Assembly (NCBI GenBank): GCA_001414325.1
Contig: LLKB01000001.1
Span: 696,437 to 760,436 of the forward strand
Direction of reading: 5' to 3'
From: Butyribacter intestini
GTDB lineage: Bacteria > Bacillota > Clostridia > Lachnospirales > Lachnospiraceae
Length of the DNA stretch: 64,000 nucleotides
Each line of letters starts with the position of its first letter. Position 1 is the stretch's first letter. Shown in pieces: positions 8,189-16,178 of the stretch. A model generated the notes under the pieces. It worked only from the letters and a program-made list of their open reading frames with translations. It was not told where the DNA came from and did no database searches. Both the position numbers and the translations under genes were made by a program.

Positions 8189-9505
8189 TTATGCAGTCAT
8201 GTCGCATTTGGCAGCATTGTATTGTTTGATATGCTCCTGAGGAGCAATGATTTTGAATGGTTTGTTGTCTCTGAGTATTGCAAATATCATATTGCATACC
8301 TTATGTGAAACAGCGCCCATTGCTACGAGCTTTGGTTTTGAGTCACACTTCTTGAGATAGTATTCGCGAAGAACTGGATTTTTAGCTTCTCCATTACGGG
8401 AGATACTGATGCTTTGTAGGGTTAATGTGTGAATCACACGTCTGGCGATGGCGGAACCACGCTTAGACATTTGAACCTTGGTGCCTTCAAATTTACCGGA
8501 TTGCTTTACGGCTGGATCAAGACCAAAATAAGCGAAAAGTTGTTTCGGCTTTGAAAATGCTGAAAAATCACCAATCTCACCCATGATGGATACAGCAGAC
8601 AAGAAACCAGCACCTTTGAATGTTTTAATCAAATGAATCTGCTTAACAAAGTCGGTATCTTCATTAGCATCAACAAGCTCATGGAGCGATTCAAGAATGC
8701 TGTTGATTTCTTCATCATATTTACGTATGAAGCTGATATAAAGGCGAATACGCTTGATGTTACTGTCTATAATGTACCCAAACTGATTTGCATCAGTTGC
8801 CGCCTGAATTATGGCATTATACTTATTCTGAGCATATGTAAGTCCAAAGCGAGCTGTTGATTTGATGATATCAATAATCTCTTGCTTGTCTGCTTCAAGA
8901 AAAGCTGATGGAGATGTATAAGTTTCCAACAATGTAAGAGAAGTGTTGATAGTAACCTTGGAAAAGATGCCAAGATACTGAGGAAACGCCATGCGTAATT
9001 CACCCTGAAGTTTATTCACATAGGCACTGCGATTATCCATTAAATCGTAGTATTCACGGCACAGATTACGGCAGTTTAGAGCAAGGTCTGATGGCATAAG
9101 TGAAACCTTTAAATCAGGTTTCAAGCCAACTAAAGCAGCTTTTTTAGAATCAAAACGATCATTATGTACTTTTCGTATGTTGATGTTTGTGCTATTCTTA
9201 GTGATGATAGGATTAATAACCGAGCAGTTAAAACCCTTATCACGAAGATAGCAGAAGAGTGGGTAATGATAAATTCCCGTGGATTCGAGGAAAATGCGAC
9301 TTTCCAAAGAATACAACTCTTCTGCTTCTTTTATTTTAGAAACAGCGGTTGTAAGGGAATCAATACTGTTATGTAGGATTTTGAAAGGTTTTCCTACGAA
9401 TTGTTGGTTTGGAAGTGCTATAGACATCCAGGAGAAGTCAGCACCGACATCAATACCAACAGAGATGAATAGTTCATCAAGATTAAAAATAACTTTGTTT
9501 GACAT
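8189..9505 (-). CDS. IS110-family transposase
   Basis: 438 residues from the ATG at 9505, with AAAGGAGC upstream on the minus strand; the frame remains open 17 codons further upstream. The N-terminal DEDD (RuvC-like) domain shows GIDVGADFSW (Asp), FLESTGIYHY (Glu) and VHNDRFDSKKAA (Asp pair). The C-terminal Tnp20-type domain shows KGAGFLSAVSIMGEIGDF and KRGSAIARRV with the expected conserved Ser. IS110 enzymes are RNA-guided recombinases that move DNA by way of a circular intermediate without terminal inverted repeats. The gene appears intact. It is inserted in reverse orientation between the holin and lysozyme genes of the prophage. Confidence 0.92.
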   Translation of the reverse strand: MSNKVIFNLDELFISVGIDVGADFSWMSIALPNQQFVGKPFKILHNSIDSLTTAVSKIKEAEELYSLESRIFLESTGIYHYPLFCYLRDKGFNCSVINPIITKNSTNINIRKVHNDRFDSKKAALVGLKPDLKVSLMPSDLALNCRNLCREYYDLMDNRSAYVNKLQGELRMAFPQYLGIFSKVTINTSLTLLETYTSPSAFLEADKQEIIDIIKSTARFGLTYAQNKYNAIIQAATDANQFGYIIDSNIKRIRLYISFIRKYDEEINSILESLHELVDANEDTDFVKQIHLIKTFKGAGFLSAVSIMGEIGDFSAFSKPKQLFAYFGLDPAVKQSGKFEGTKVQMSKRGSAIARRVIHTLTLQSISISRNGEAKNPVLREYYLKKCDSKPKLVAMGAVSHKVCNMIFAILRDNKPFKIIAPQEHIKQYNAAKCDMTA

Positions 9506-9850
9506 GAGCAAAAGCTCCTTTCTGATAGGAATCCATTTCCAATCTGGCAGGTACACAACCTAGCGCGTTATTCGGGTATTGCCTTCCGGCTCCCAACCAG
9601 CTAAAACATAAAACCCTGTCGAATGGACTAATTGACTTAATTACAGGTATCCACAGATAATCAGTGTCCCAAGGAGGAATACATTCTTTGTCCTATCCTA
9701 AGAGATGATACCTTATGTTTTATCTGGTGTCTATCAGGAACCGTCAGACATGATCATTATTACGGATAACATCTGATGAAGGAAGAATCCCTTCTTCTGT
9801 TATCTGATTTATAGAAATTTATTAACCAAGTAGTCTTGTTTGACTACATC
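9506..9850 (-). ncRNA. candidate bridge RNA region of the IS110 element
   Basis: About 350 bases without a gene, upstream of the transposase. In IS110 group elements the 5' non-coding end encodes the bridge RNA that base-pairs with target and donor. Visible here: a perfect ten-pair long-range stem TAAAACATAA (9602-9611) with TTATGTTTTA (9713-9722); inside it GGTATC (9646-9651) with GATACC (9707-9712) and CCTGT (9614-9618) with ACAGG (9643-9647); outside it a hairpin 9765-9804 (GATAACA/TGTTATC and GAAGG/CCTTC) and GTAGTC/GACTAC near 9830-9846. The nested stem with internal loops is what a bridge RNA would look like. The exact ends and the guide loops are not determined. Confidence 0.55.
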
Positions 9851-9875
9851 ATTATTATACTAGGAGGAATGATTT

Positions 9876-10832
9876 ATGAGTCAGAAATTTGGAATTGATG
9901 TGAGTCACTGGCAGGGAGATTTCAATTTTGCCAGGGCAAAGAGTAAAGAAGGTGTAGAATTTGCTATCCTAAAAGCTGGTGGCGGTGACGCAGGGCTTTA
10001 TAAGGACAGCAAGTTTGAAGCTAATTATGAGAAGTGTGAAGATTGTGGCCTTCCAAAAGGCGCGTACTTCTATGGTAATGCAAAGAGTGTAGCAGAAGCA
10101 AAGAAAGAGGCAGAGTATTTTATTTCAATCCTTAGTGGAAAGAAATATGAATACCCTGTCTTTTATGATGTTGAGGGTAAGATGATCACAGACAATGACC
10201 GAGCAACTCTTACAGAGATTGTGAAAGCATTTTGTTCTACTATGGAAGCAGCAGGTTATTGGGTAGGTATTTATTCATCGGAATCATTTTTTAACAGTGA
10301 AATGAATGACGGTGAGCTTACCAGGTATAGCCATTGGGTTGCGCGATGGGGAAAGAGTAAGCCAGCTCCTTCCAGTGGTGCAGAAACACAGATGTGGCAG
10401 TTTGGCGGTGAAACTAATCTGCTTCGTAGTAATAAAATCAATGGTCAAACCTGCGATCAGGATTATTGCTATGTGGATTATCCTACTAAGATTAAAGCGG
10501 CAGGACTCAATGGCTATACAAAAAGCCAGGCATCAGAACCAGCGCCTGCAAAGAAAACTGCAGTAGAGATTGCAGATGAGGTCATTGCAGGTAAGTGGGG
10601 AAATGGTGAGGAGAGAAAGCAGCGTCTCACAGAAGCCGGATACAATTATGCTGAGATCCAGGATATTGTGAATGGCAAATGTGGAGTGACACCAAAGAAG
10701 TCTGTCGACGAACTTGCAAGAGAGGTCATTGCAGGCAAGTGGGAAAACGGATCTGAGCGTAAGAGTAGACTCTTAGCAGAGGGGTATGATTACGGTGCGG
10801 TTCAGAAGCGAGTAAACGAAATGTTATCATAA
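9876..10832 (+). CDS. GH25 lysozyme with two CW_7 cell-wall repeats (endolysin)
   Basis: 318 residues, ATG eight bases after AGGAGGA. Residues about 4-195 form a glycoside hydrolase 25 domain: FGIDVSHWQGDF at the start, YPVFYDVEG (catalytic Asp/Glu region), YWVGIYSS and MWQFGG at the end. After a short Ala/Pro linker there are two CW_7 (Cpl-7-like) repeats at about 225-265 and 275-315, each with IAGKWGNGEERKQRL-type sequence. The enzyme cuts the N-acetylmuramic acid to N-acetylglucosamine bond of peptidoglycan and releases progeny at lysis. No signal peptide, so it depends on the holin at 7648. Confidence 0.95.
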   Translation: MSQKFGIDVSHWQGDFNFARAKSKEGVEFAILKAGGGDAGLYKDSKFEANYEKCEDCGLPKGAYFYGNAKSVAEAKKEAEYFISILSGKKYEYPVFYDVEGKMITDNDRATLTEIVKAFCSTMEAAGYWVGIYSSESFFNSEMNDGELTRYSHWVARWGKSKPAPSSGAETQMWQFGGETNLLRSNKINGQTCDQDYCYVDYPTKIKAAGLNGYTKSQASEPAPAKKTAVEIADEVIAGKWGNGEERKQRLTEAGYNYAEIQDIVNGKCGVTPKKSVDELAREVIAGKWENGSERKSRLLAEGYDYGAVQKRVNEMLS

Positions 10833-10838
10833 GTTTGG

Positions 10839-10873
10839 GCCTGGGAGGAGTAATCCTTCCGGGTTCTTTTTTT
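10839..10873 (+). terminator. terminator after the lysozyme gene
   Basis: Eleven-pair stem GCCTGGGAGGA/TCCTTCCGGGT with GTAA-like loop and a long T run. Confidence 0.8.
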
Positions 10874-10986
10874 GTATTTTACCAGTTCGGTCATACCGAT
10901 AATTATACCCTTGAAACCGCTAAATTGCTTGACTTATAGCGGAACAAGAGCGTTAATAGGACTACCAAAAAGGAAGGAGAATTCGC

Positions 10987-12252
10987 ATGAAACTTAGGAA
11001 AATAGAATCTTTAAAACCTAAGCAAAAAAAGCTAAGAGTATGTGCTTATGCAAGGGTATCAACGGACAGCTTAAAGCAAGGCGAGTCCTTTGAAAACCAG
11101 GTAAGCACCTATGAGCGCGTGATTAAAAGCAATCCGGAATATGAATTCGTTTCTGTTTATGCGGACCAGGGAATGACCGGTAGAAGCGAGAACAGACCAG
11201 AGTTTCAAAGAATGATTGCAGATTGCAAGGCTGGAAAGATAGACCTTATTATTACAAAATCGATTTCCAGATTTGCCAGAAATACCACCACAGTTCTTAA
11301 GTACACAAGAGAGCTGAAAGAAATCGGCGTCGGCGTGCTTTTTGAGGAAAACAATATTAACACACTTTCCTCGGAAGGAGAGCTGATGATGACGGTGCTT
11401 GCTTCCTTCGCACAGGAGGAAAGCCGCAGCATAAGTGAGAATAATAAATGGACTTTGAAAAAGAAGTTCGAACGTGGAGAGGGAATGGTAAATACAGCCC
11501 GCTTCATGGGATACGACAAGGATGAGACAGGGGACCTGGTAATCAATAAAGAAGAAGCCAAGGTTGTAAGACTAATATTTAAGATGTACCTTTTAGGCAT
11601 TGGGTGTCATAGAATTGCTAAGGCATTAAATGAGGAAGGGGTACCGACGATAGCAGAAAGTTCTTGGCACGCAAGTACCATTAAGGGAATGCTTACCAAT
11701 GAAAAATGCAAAGGGGATTTCCATATCCAGAAAACTTACATTCCGGAAGGAACACACCAATCCGTAAAGAATAATGGACAGGTGCAAAGTTACTATGTAA
11801 CAGAAGATCACCCGGCCATTATTAGCGCAGAAGAATGGCAGCAGGTTCAGGAGCTTATGGAATATCACAGAAAGCAGAGAAACATTGGCAAAGGTGAAAA
11901 ATACCAGAAACGATATCCAATGAGTGGAATGTTGGTGTGTCCATATTGCGGAAAGAGCCTGCGAAGAAGATATGTTTACAATCGAAAAGTCGAGTGGTTA
12001 TGCGCCACTTATATTCATAAAGGGAAAGAGGCCTGTAAGGGTATCCGGATAAGGGATACAGAACTTACAGGTCTTTCTTTTTCGGAACCAATGGTAGTAG
12101 AGGAGGTAATGATAAATGGCGAGAAGCATTACGGTTATACCAGCAAAAGAGCCTACGATGCTGGTGAACGGGCAGCAGATAGAATTGAAAAAGAAAGTAG
12201 CAGCGTACTGCCGCGTGTCAACGGACCAAGAAGAACAGTTATCAAGTTATGA
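10987..12252 (+). CDS. large serine recombinase 1 (prophage integrase set)
   Basis: 421 residues, ATG after GGAAGGAG. The N-terminal resolvase domain (about 17-160) has YARVSTDS with nucleophile Ser25, then ITKSISRFARNT. A recombinase domain follows (about 165-275), then a zinc ribbon with CPYCG and C...C near residues 318-355 and an Arg/Lys-rich C-terminus. Large serine recombinases integrate and excise phages and transposons at short att sites. The last 137 bases overlap the next recombinase in a different frame. At the DNA level several blocks match the second gene closely (for example around 11235-11285 and 12400-12450), so the pair arose by duplication or shared ancestry. Probably one or both act as the prophage integrase. 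Confidence 0.9.
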   Translation: MKLRKIESLKPKQKKLRVCAYARVSTDSLKQGESFENQVSTYERVIKSNPEYEFVSVYADQGMTGRSENRPEFQRMIADCKAGKIDLIITKSISRFARNTTTVLKYTRELKEIGVGVLFEENNINTLSSEGELMMTVLASFAQEESRSISENNKWTLKKKFERGEGMVNTARFMGYDKDETGDLVINKEEAKVVRLIFKMYLLGIGCHRIAKALNEEGVPTIAESSWHASTIKGMLTNEKCKGDFHIQKTYIPEGTHQSVKNNGQVQSYYVTEDHPAIISAEEWQQVQELMEYHRKQRNIGKGEKYQKRYPMSGMLVCPYCGKSLRRRYVYNRKVEWLCATYIHKGKEACKGIRIRDTELTGLSFSEPMVVEEVMINGEKHYGYTSKRAYDAGERAADRIEKESSSVLPRVNGPRRTVIKL

Positions 12253-13522
12253 GAACCAGGTGCGATACTATACGGAAATCATAACAAGAAGTCCTGATTA
12301 CGAGTTGGTGGACATTTACGCAGATGAAGGCATCTCCGGTACCAACACCAAAAAGCGTGATGATTTTAACAGAATGATCGAGGATTGCAGAGCTGGGAAG
12401 ATCGACCTTATTATTACAAAGTCCATTTCCAGATTTGCAAGAAATACCCTGGATTGCTTGAATTATGTAAGAGAGCTAAAGGAACTGGGCGTGGGGATTC
12501 GATTCGAAAAAGAAAATATCGACACCTTGGATGCTAAAGGAGAGGTTTTGCTAACAATATTATCTTCTTTAGCACAAGATGAAAGTCGAAGTATTTCTGA
12601 AAATAGTACTTGGGGAATACGAAGGCGCTTTGAAAAGGGTGAACACAAGATGAGCACCAAACGTTTTTTAGGATATGATTGTGATGAGAATGGAAAGCTC
12701 ATTGTAAACAAGACTCAGGCAAAGATCGTGGTAAGACTTTATGAGGAATATTTATCCGGAAAAACAGTTGACTATATCGCCAGAATTTTCAAAAAAGAGA
12801 GGGTAAAAAGTTGGGATGGAAAATGCAACTGGCAGGCAAGCACTCTGGACTCCATGCTTCGAAATGAGAAGTATATGGGTGATGCTATTTTGCAGAAAAG
12901 CTATACTGCAGATTTTCTATCTAAGAAGCGTGTAATGAATGATGGTACAATTCCAAAGTATTATATTGAAGGAGAGCACGAGCCGATCATAGATGTAAAT
13001 ACCTGGAACGCGGTGCAGCAGGAATTGGCACGTAGAAAGAAATACTGTGAAGATCATTTTACGAATAATTACGCGGTGATGCCTGACAAAAATCCATTTT
13101 CAGGGAAGGTGGTATGTGGAAAGTGTAATAACCTTTATTCCAGGGTATCGTATACAACAAGAGCTGGAACTAAGATGAAAAAGTGGCGCTGTGGCTCTAC
13201 CAATAAGAATTCTGGACATCGAGTTTGCACTTGTCCATATATTATGGAGAGTGCTTTGGAAAAAATATGTGTAATGACCTGGAATGCCATTGTGGAGTCA
13301 ATCGGAGATTATGAAACACTATGGAACATTAATATTGAGTCAGGGAATGAGCTGTTAGCATATAAAACAAGACTTATGAAGATGCGAGCCCAGGAGGGCA
13401 GTATCAAGGAATGTAAGCCAGATTTACTGCAGGAGGTAGTTGACCACATTACTGTATTCGAGAATGGGGACCTCAGAATTTTGTACTACGATGGCACAGA
13501 ATTTGAAGTAGCAACACATTGA
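12116..13522 (+). CDS. large serine recombinase 2
   Basis: 468 residues, ATG nine bases after AGGAGGT, starting inside the 3' end of recombinase 1. Resolvase domain with YCRVSTDQ (nucleophile Ser35) and ITKSISRFARNT, recombinase domain around 195-305, zinc ribbon CGKCNNLYSR ... CGSTNKNSGHRVC around 340-385, then a C-terminal coiled region. The two enzymes have the same architecture and are likely to work together on the same att sites, as reported for other multi-recombinase integration modules; that cooperation is inference here. No frameshift or stop is seen, so it appears functional. Confidence 0.9.
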   Translation: MARSITVIPAKEPTMLVNGQQIELKKKVAAYCRVSTDQEEQLSSYENQVRYYTEIITRSPDYELVDIYADEGISGTNTKKRDDFNRMIEDCRAGKIDLIITKSISRFARNTLDCLNYVRELKELGVGIRFEKENIDTLDAKGEVLLTILSSLAQDESRSISENSTWGIRRRFEKGEHKMSTKRFLGYDCDENGKLIVNKTQAKIVVRLYEEYLSGKTVDYIARIFKKERVKSWDGKCNWQASTLDSMLRNEKYMGDAILQKSYTADFLSKKRVMNDGTIPKYYIEGEHEPIIDVNTWNAVQQELARRKKYCEDHFTNNYAVMPDKNPFSGKVVCGKCNNLYSRVSYTTRAGTKMKKWRCGSTNKNSGHRVCTCPYIMESALEKICVMTWNAIVESIGDYETLWNINIESGNELLAYKTRLMKMRAQEGSIKECKPDLLQEVVDHITVFENGDLRILYYDGTEFEVATH

Positions 13523-13532
13523 GCAAAATGAC

Positions 13533-13561
13533 TTGACAATAGAATGTACAAGAGTTTTACT
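13533..13561 (+). promoter_or_regulatory. possible promoter for the HTH/zinc gene
   Basis: TTGACA at 13533-13538 followed 17 bases later by TTTACT (13556-13561). The -35 is consensus, the -10 is weak. It overlaps the stem described at 13558. Confidence 0.45.
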
Positions 13562-13590
13562 AGCACCAACCTAACAAGGAGGTGCTAGTA
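13558..13590 (+). promoter_or_regulatory. ten-pair inverted repeat enclosing a ribosome-binding site
   Basis: TACTAGCACC (13558-13567) is the exact complement of GGTGCTAGTA (13581-13590), with a 13-base loop that holds AAGGA. In RNA the hairpin would occupy the Shine-Dalgarno and reach the base before the TTG start at 13591. It could also be a DNA operator. Confidence 0.6.
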
Positions 13591-14049
13591 TTGCTTACAG
13601 AATTTGAGAAAGAAAAAATCGAATTGATGCGTGAATTTGGCCTGAGATATGATGAGATTGCCAAACGGTTAGGAGTTACTAAAAATCAGGTGCGCTATTA
13701 TTGTAAGAAGATAGGCTGTCTGCTTAGGGTAGATGAGATGCCAAACAAAAGGTGTGCATATTGCAGGAAAAAGATAACAGCTGATAGGTATGTTCCAAAT
13801 AAGAAATTCTGTAATCGATCTTGTAGGAAAAAATATGTAATTCAAAGCAGAGGCTACTCGTATGAATGGGTGTGGTGTAAATGCCAGTATTGTGGTAAAG
13901 ATTTTCAGGGGTGGGATTATAGAAAATTTTGTAGCAGAGTTTGTGCACAACTTTCCAGGGAAAAACCAAAGAAAGAAAAATCGAAGCGATCAACTTTAAT
14001 TAAACCAGAATCAGAGTGGAAAATTAAGAGTGTGAGAAAAGATGTATAG
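13591..14049 (+). CDS. HTH plus zinc-finger protein next to the recombinases
   Basis: 152 residues from TTG 13591, which has AAGGAGGTG eight bases upstream; a GTG at 13582 lies inside that site. Residues about 5-45 form a helix-turn-helix (FGLRYDEIAKRLGVTKNQVRYYC). Two cysteine clusters follow: CAYCRKKI...FCNRSCRKKY and CQYCGKDF...FCSRVCAQL, both of the treble-clef/zinc-ribbon kind, then a basic tail. It probably binds DNA. Its place directly after two integrases suggests a regulator or a recombination accessory protein, but no specific family is recognised and a directionality role is only a guess. Expression may be gated by the hairpin over its ribosome site. Confidence 0.6.
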   Translation: MLTEFEKEKIELMREFGLRYDEIAKRLGVTKNQVRYYCKKIGCLLRVDEMPNKRCAYCRKKITADRYVPNKKFCNRSCRKKYVIQSRGYSYEWVWCKCQYCGKDFQGWDYRKFCSRVCAQLSREKPKKEKSKRSTLIKPESEWKIKSVRKDV

Positions 14050-14147
14050 TGAGCATATAGCTAGACTTTGAACTTGCAACAGAACAGGAGGAAGAACGAC
14101 TGCAGGATGTACTAGATTTTTTATCACAAGCGTATCAGGTAGAGGTA

Positions 14148-14468
14148 CGAGAGCCTTAACGAATTATCGAAATCAGCAAGGCGGACCAAATACGAAATGA
14201 GTGCAGTTCATAACGCCGATTTTCATTCAGATATTGAGAAGATTGACGAGCTTCAGGAGAACATAGTGAAGGATATGTTGGAGTTAGTAGGGGCAAAAGA
14301 ACAGATTATGGAGGTTATTGGTAAAGTTGAAAATAAAGAAATGCTGGCTTTGCTGGAATTACGATTCCTTTGCTATGAGTCCGGGGAAGAAATAGCAGAC
14401 TTGTTGGGGTATAGTGTTGACAATGTTTTTTAGAAGCGAAGAAAGACATTAGAGCAAATTAAATTATA
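14148..14468 (+). pseudogene. decayed phage sigma-like late regulator (DUF1492-like)
   Basis: A frame with the sequence LSKSARRTKYEM...IEKIDELQENIVKDMLELVGAKEQIMEVIGKVENKEMLALLELRFLCYESGEEIADLLGYSVDNVF is stopped by TAG at 14431-14433 and resumes as KRRKTLEQIKL to 14468. The order (charged helix, VIGKVEN, L.LRFLC..SGEEIA..LGYS.. then a basic helix) is that of the small sigma-70 region 4-like phage regulators. A longer family member would start further upstream, where only unrelated short frames remain (another Glu-rich remnant at 14071-14158). The gene is dead: no good start and an internal stop. Confidence 0.6.
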
Positions 14469-14478
14469 GGGAAAAAAA

Positions 14479-14516
14479 CGGTAGGTGAATCGTTGCGATT
14501 TGCTTACCGGCTTTTT
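14479..14516 (+). terminator. strong terminator at the prophage edge
   Basis: Fourteen-pair stem 14479-14492 with 14496-14509 (some G-T pairs), three-base loop, T run on the right and seven A on the left, so it may work in both directions. Confidence 0.75.
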
Positions 14517-14567
14517 GCGTTATAGGGATTGCTGTGGGGTAATGTGGGTTGCTTGGCTTTTGCAAGA

Positions 14568-14596
14568 TTGATTTTGTTCGCGATTGGGTATATAAT
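14568..14596 (+). promoter_or_regulatory. promoter of the SRA-MutT cassette
   Basis: TTGATT (14568-14573), 17-base spacer, TATAAT (14591-14596). It lies 49 bases before the HTH start codon at 14645. Confidence 0.7.
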
Positions 14597-14644
14597 ATTG
14601 ACAACGAGTATAGGTTGTTTTCCGATATGTTTTGGAGGAAGAAG

Positions 14645-14836
14645 ATGGAATACATTTCAATAAAACAAGCATCAGAAAAATGGGGAATTACGAAGAGAAG
14701 GATCCAGGTTTTGTGTGCTGAAGGAAGAATTGAAGGTGCAACTAAAATTGGTTCATTTTGGGCGATTCCTTCGGAGGCTGTGAAGCCAAGCGATATGAGA
14801 ATTAAAAGCGGAAAATATGTAAAAGAGAAGGAGTAA
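14645..14836 (+). CDS. small MerR/excisionase-type DNA-binding protein
   Basis: 63 residues from ATG 14645 with GGAGGAAGA upstream. The sequence MEYISIKQASEKWGITKRRI then VQVLCAEGRIEGA and WAIPSEA is the winged-helix pattern of excisionase-family (HTH_17) proteins. It is the first gene of a short operon: only three bases separate its stop from the SRA-like gene. Such small proteins often accompany modification-dependent restriction or helicase genes and may regulate the operon. DNA target unknown. Confidence 0.7.
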   Translation: MEYISIKQASEKWGITKRRIQVLCAEGRIEGATKIGSFWAIPSEAVKPSDMRIKSGKYVKEKE

Positions 14837-14839
14837 CGC

Positions 14840-15598
14840 ATGTTTAATCCAGGATTAGAGATAGGGCAGATTTTGAAAAATGCTGATATTGTAGAAAAAT
14901 TCAAGTGTGGAAATATGGGTGGTATGAGACGTTCCAAAACCACAAATACGCTTGTTATTGTATCAGACTATACAAAAGGAATTTACCATGACAAATGGAT
15001 AGGTGGAGTTCTTCATTATACAGGAATGGGTAAGTCAGGAGACCAGGATATAAGATGGTCCCAGAATGCGACGCTTGCGGATTCTGATTTTAATGGAGTC
15101 GATGTACATTTGTTTGAGGTTATAGATGCTGGAGAGTATATTTACTGCGGAAGAATTGAACTTGTTGATAAACCATATACTGATATGCAGCCTGGTGAGG
15201 ATGGAAATGACAGAAAGGTATGGATGTTTCCAATTAGACCAGTGCCGGACAACGATGTGAAAAAGCCTCCAATGTTTGTGTTCAAAGATATTGAAGATTA
15301 TAAGAGCAGAGGCAAAAATGTTGATTCGGAATATGCAAAGTTCTTAGAAGAAAACAAGAAGAAAAAAGTGAAGAATAGTAGTGCTGTAATTCCGGTGCAG
15401 GTGAGCAAACCAGAACCAAAGAAAATAGTGAATGCGCCTGATGATATTGAGGCAAAAACAGTAAATCATAAAAAGTATGGAGTTGGGCTTATAAAAAAGG
15501 TGGAAGGACCAAATATTGTTATTACCTTCAAGAGTGTTGGTGAGAAGACGCTAAACTATGAGGTTTGCATGAAAAATAAACTGCTGGAGATTTTGTAG
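14840..15598 (+). CDS. SRA-like modified-DNA reader with tudor-like C-terminus
   Basis: 252 residues. Residues about 1-135 carry FKCGNMGGMRRS, IVSDYTKGIYHDKWIGGVLHY, TGMGKSGDQDI and VHLFEVI...YIYCGRIEL, the pattern of the ScoMcrA-type SRA domain, which recognises modified bases. After a Lys-rich linker (about 155-200) the end (VNHKKYGVGLIKKVEGPNIV to LNYE) resembles the tudor-like C-terminal domain of UvrD/PcrA helicases, which binds RNA polymerase or DNA. There is no nuclease motif in this chain. The stop is directly followed by the MutT gene (TAG then ATG), so they are co-translated. Likely role: sensing of modified or damaged DNA in a defence or repair cassette; inferred. Confidence 0.65.
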   Translation: MFNPGLEIGQILKNADIVEKFKCGNMGGMRRSKTTNTLVIVSDYTKGIYHDKWIGGVLHYTGMGKSGDQDIRWSQNATLADSDFNGVDVHLFEVIDAGEYIYCGRIELVDKPYTDMQPGEDGNDRKVWMFPIRPVPDNDVKKPPMFVFKDIEDYKSRGKNVDSEYAKFLEENKKKKVKNSSAVIPVQVSKPEPKKIVNAPDDIEAKTVNHKKYGVGLIKKVEGPNIVITFKSVGEKTLNYEVCMKNKLLEIL

Positions 15599-15982
15599 AT
15601 GAAAACAATAAGAGTAGTAGCAGTTATCAAGAATGAAAATAAGATATTTGCTACAGCTAGAGGATATGGTGAGTTTAAAGGTCAGTGGGAGTTCCCGGGC
15701 GGTAAGATAGAGGCCGGGGAAACGCCACAGGAAGCCCTTGTCCGCGAGATAAAAGAAGAACTTGAGACAACAATCCAAGTAGGTGATTTAATCGACACCA
15801 TTGAGTATGATTATCCAACATTCCATTTGTCGATGGATTGTTATTGGTGTGATGTTGTTGAAGGAGAGCTTAAGTTGTTAGAGGCAGAATCGGCCAGGTG
15901 GTTATCGAAAGAAGAATTATATGATGTAAAGTGGCTTCCAGCAGATATCTTACTGATTGAAAAGATTATGAAGAATCTTTAG
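15599..15982 (+). CDS. MutT-type Nudix hydrolase
   Basis: 127 residues, ATG immediately after the stop of the SRA-like gene. The Nudix box GGKIEAGETPQEALVREIKE with EEL at residues about 36-58 is complete, and the protein has the length of CTG-type 8-oxo-dGTP diphosphatases. These enzymes hydrolyse oxidised or non-standard dNTPs. In this context it may handle modified nucleotides recognised by the upstream reader. Nothing suggests damage to the gene. Confidence 0.85.
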   Translation: MKTIRVVAVIKNENKIFATARGYGEFKGQWEFPGGKIEAGETPQEALVREIKEELETTIQVGDLIDTIEYDYPTFHLSMDCYWCDVVEGELKLLEAESARWLSKEELYDVKWLPADILLIEKIMKNL

Positions 15983-15991
15983 GAGAAAAGT

Positions 15992-16177
15992 ATGGGATTA
16001 TTTGATGTGGATGAAGAAAAGTTATAAGCCCTATATCACAGAGCATGGCATGAAGCAGGCATGAGTTTTGTAGATCCAAGAAAGTATCCTTATTTGAATA
16101 AGGAACTTATCCAGTATGCTAGGGAGAATAATTGCTCTTTTGATGAAACTTGGAGAATTGCAAAGGTTGGTATGTAA
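15992..16177 (+). pseudogene. short remnant with an early stop
   Basis: ATG 15992 opens with MGLFDVDEEKL, meets TAA at 16025, and the same frame resumes as ALYHRAWHEAGMSFVDPRKY to a second TAA at 16175. AGGAGA precedes it and the protein-like composition suggests a small gene broken by a nonsense change. No family recognised. It ends two bases before the next start. Confidence 0.45.
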
Positions 16178-16178
16178 A

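Noticed and set aside
13738-14030. Minus-strand open frames opposite the HTH/zinc gene
   Set aside because: Shadow frames, no ribosome sites and no conserved pattern.
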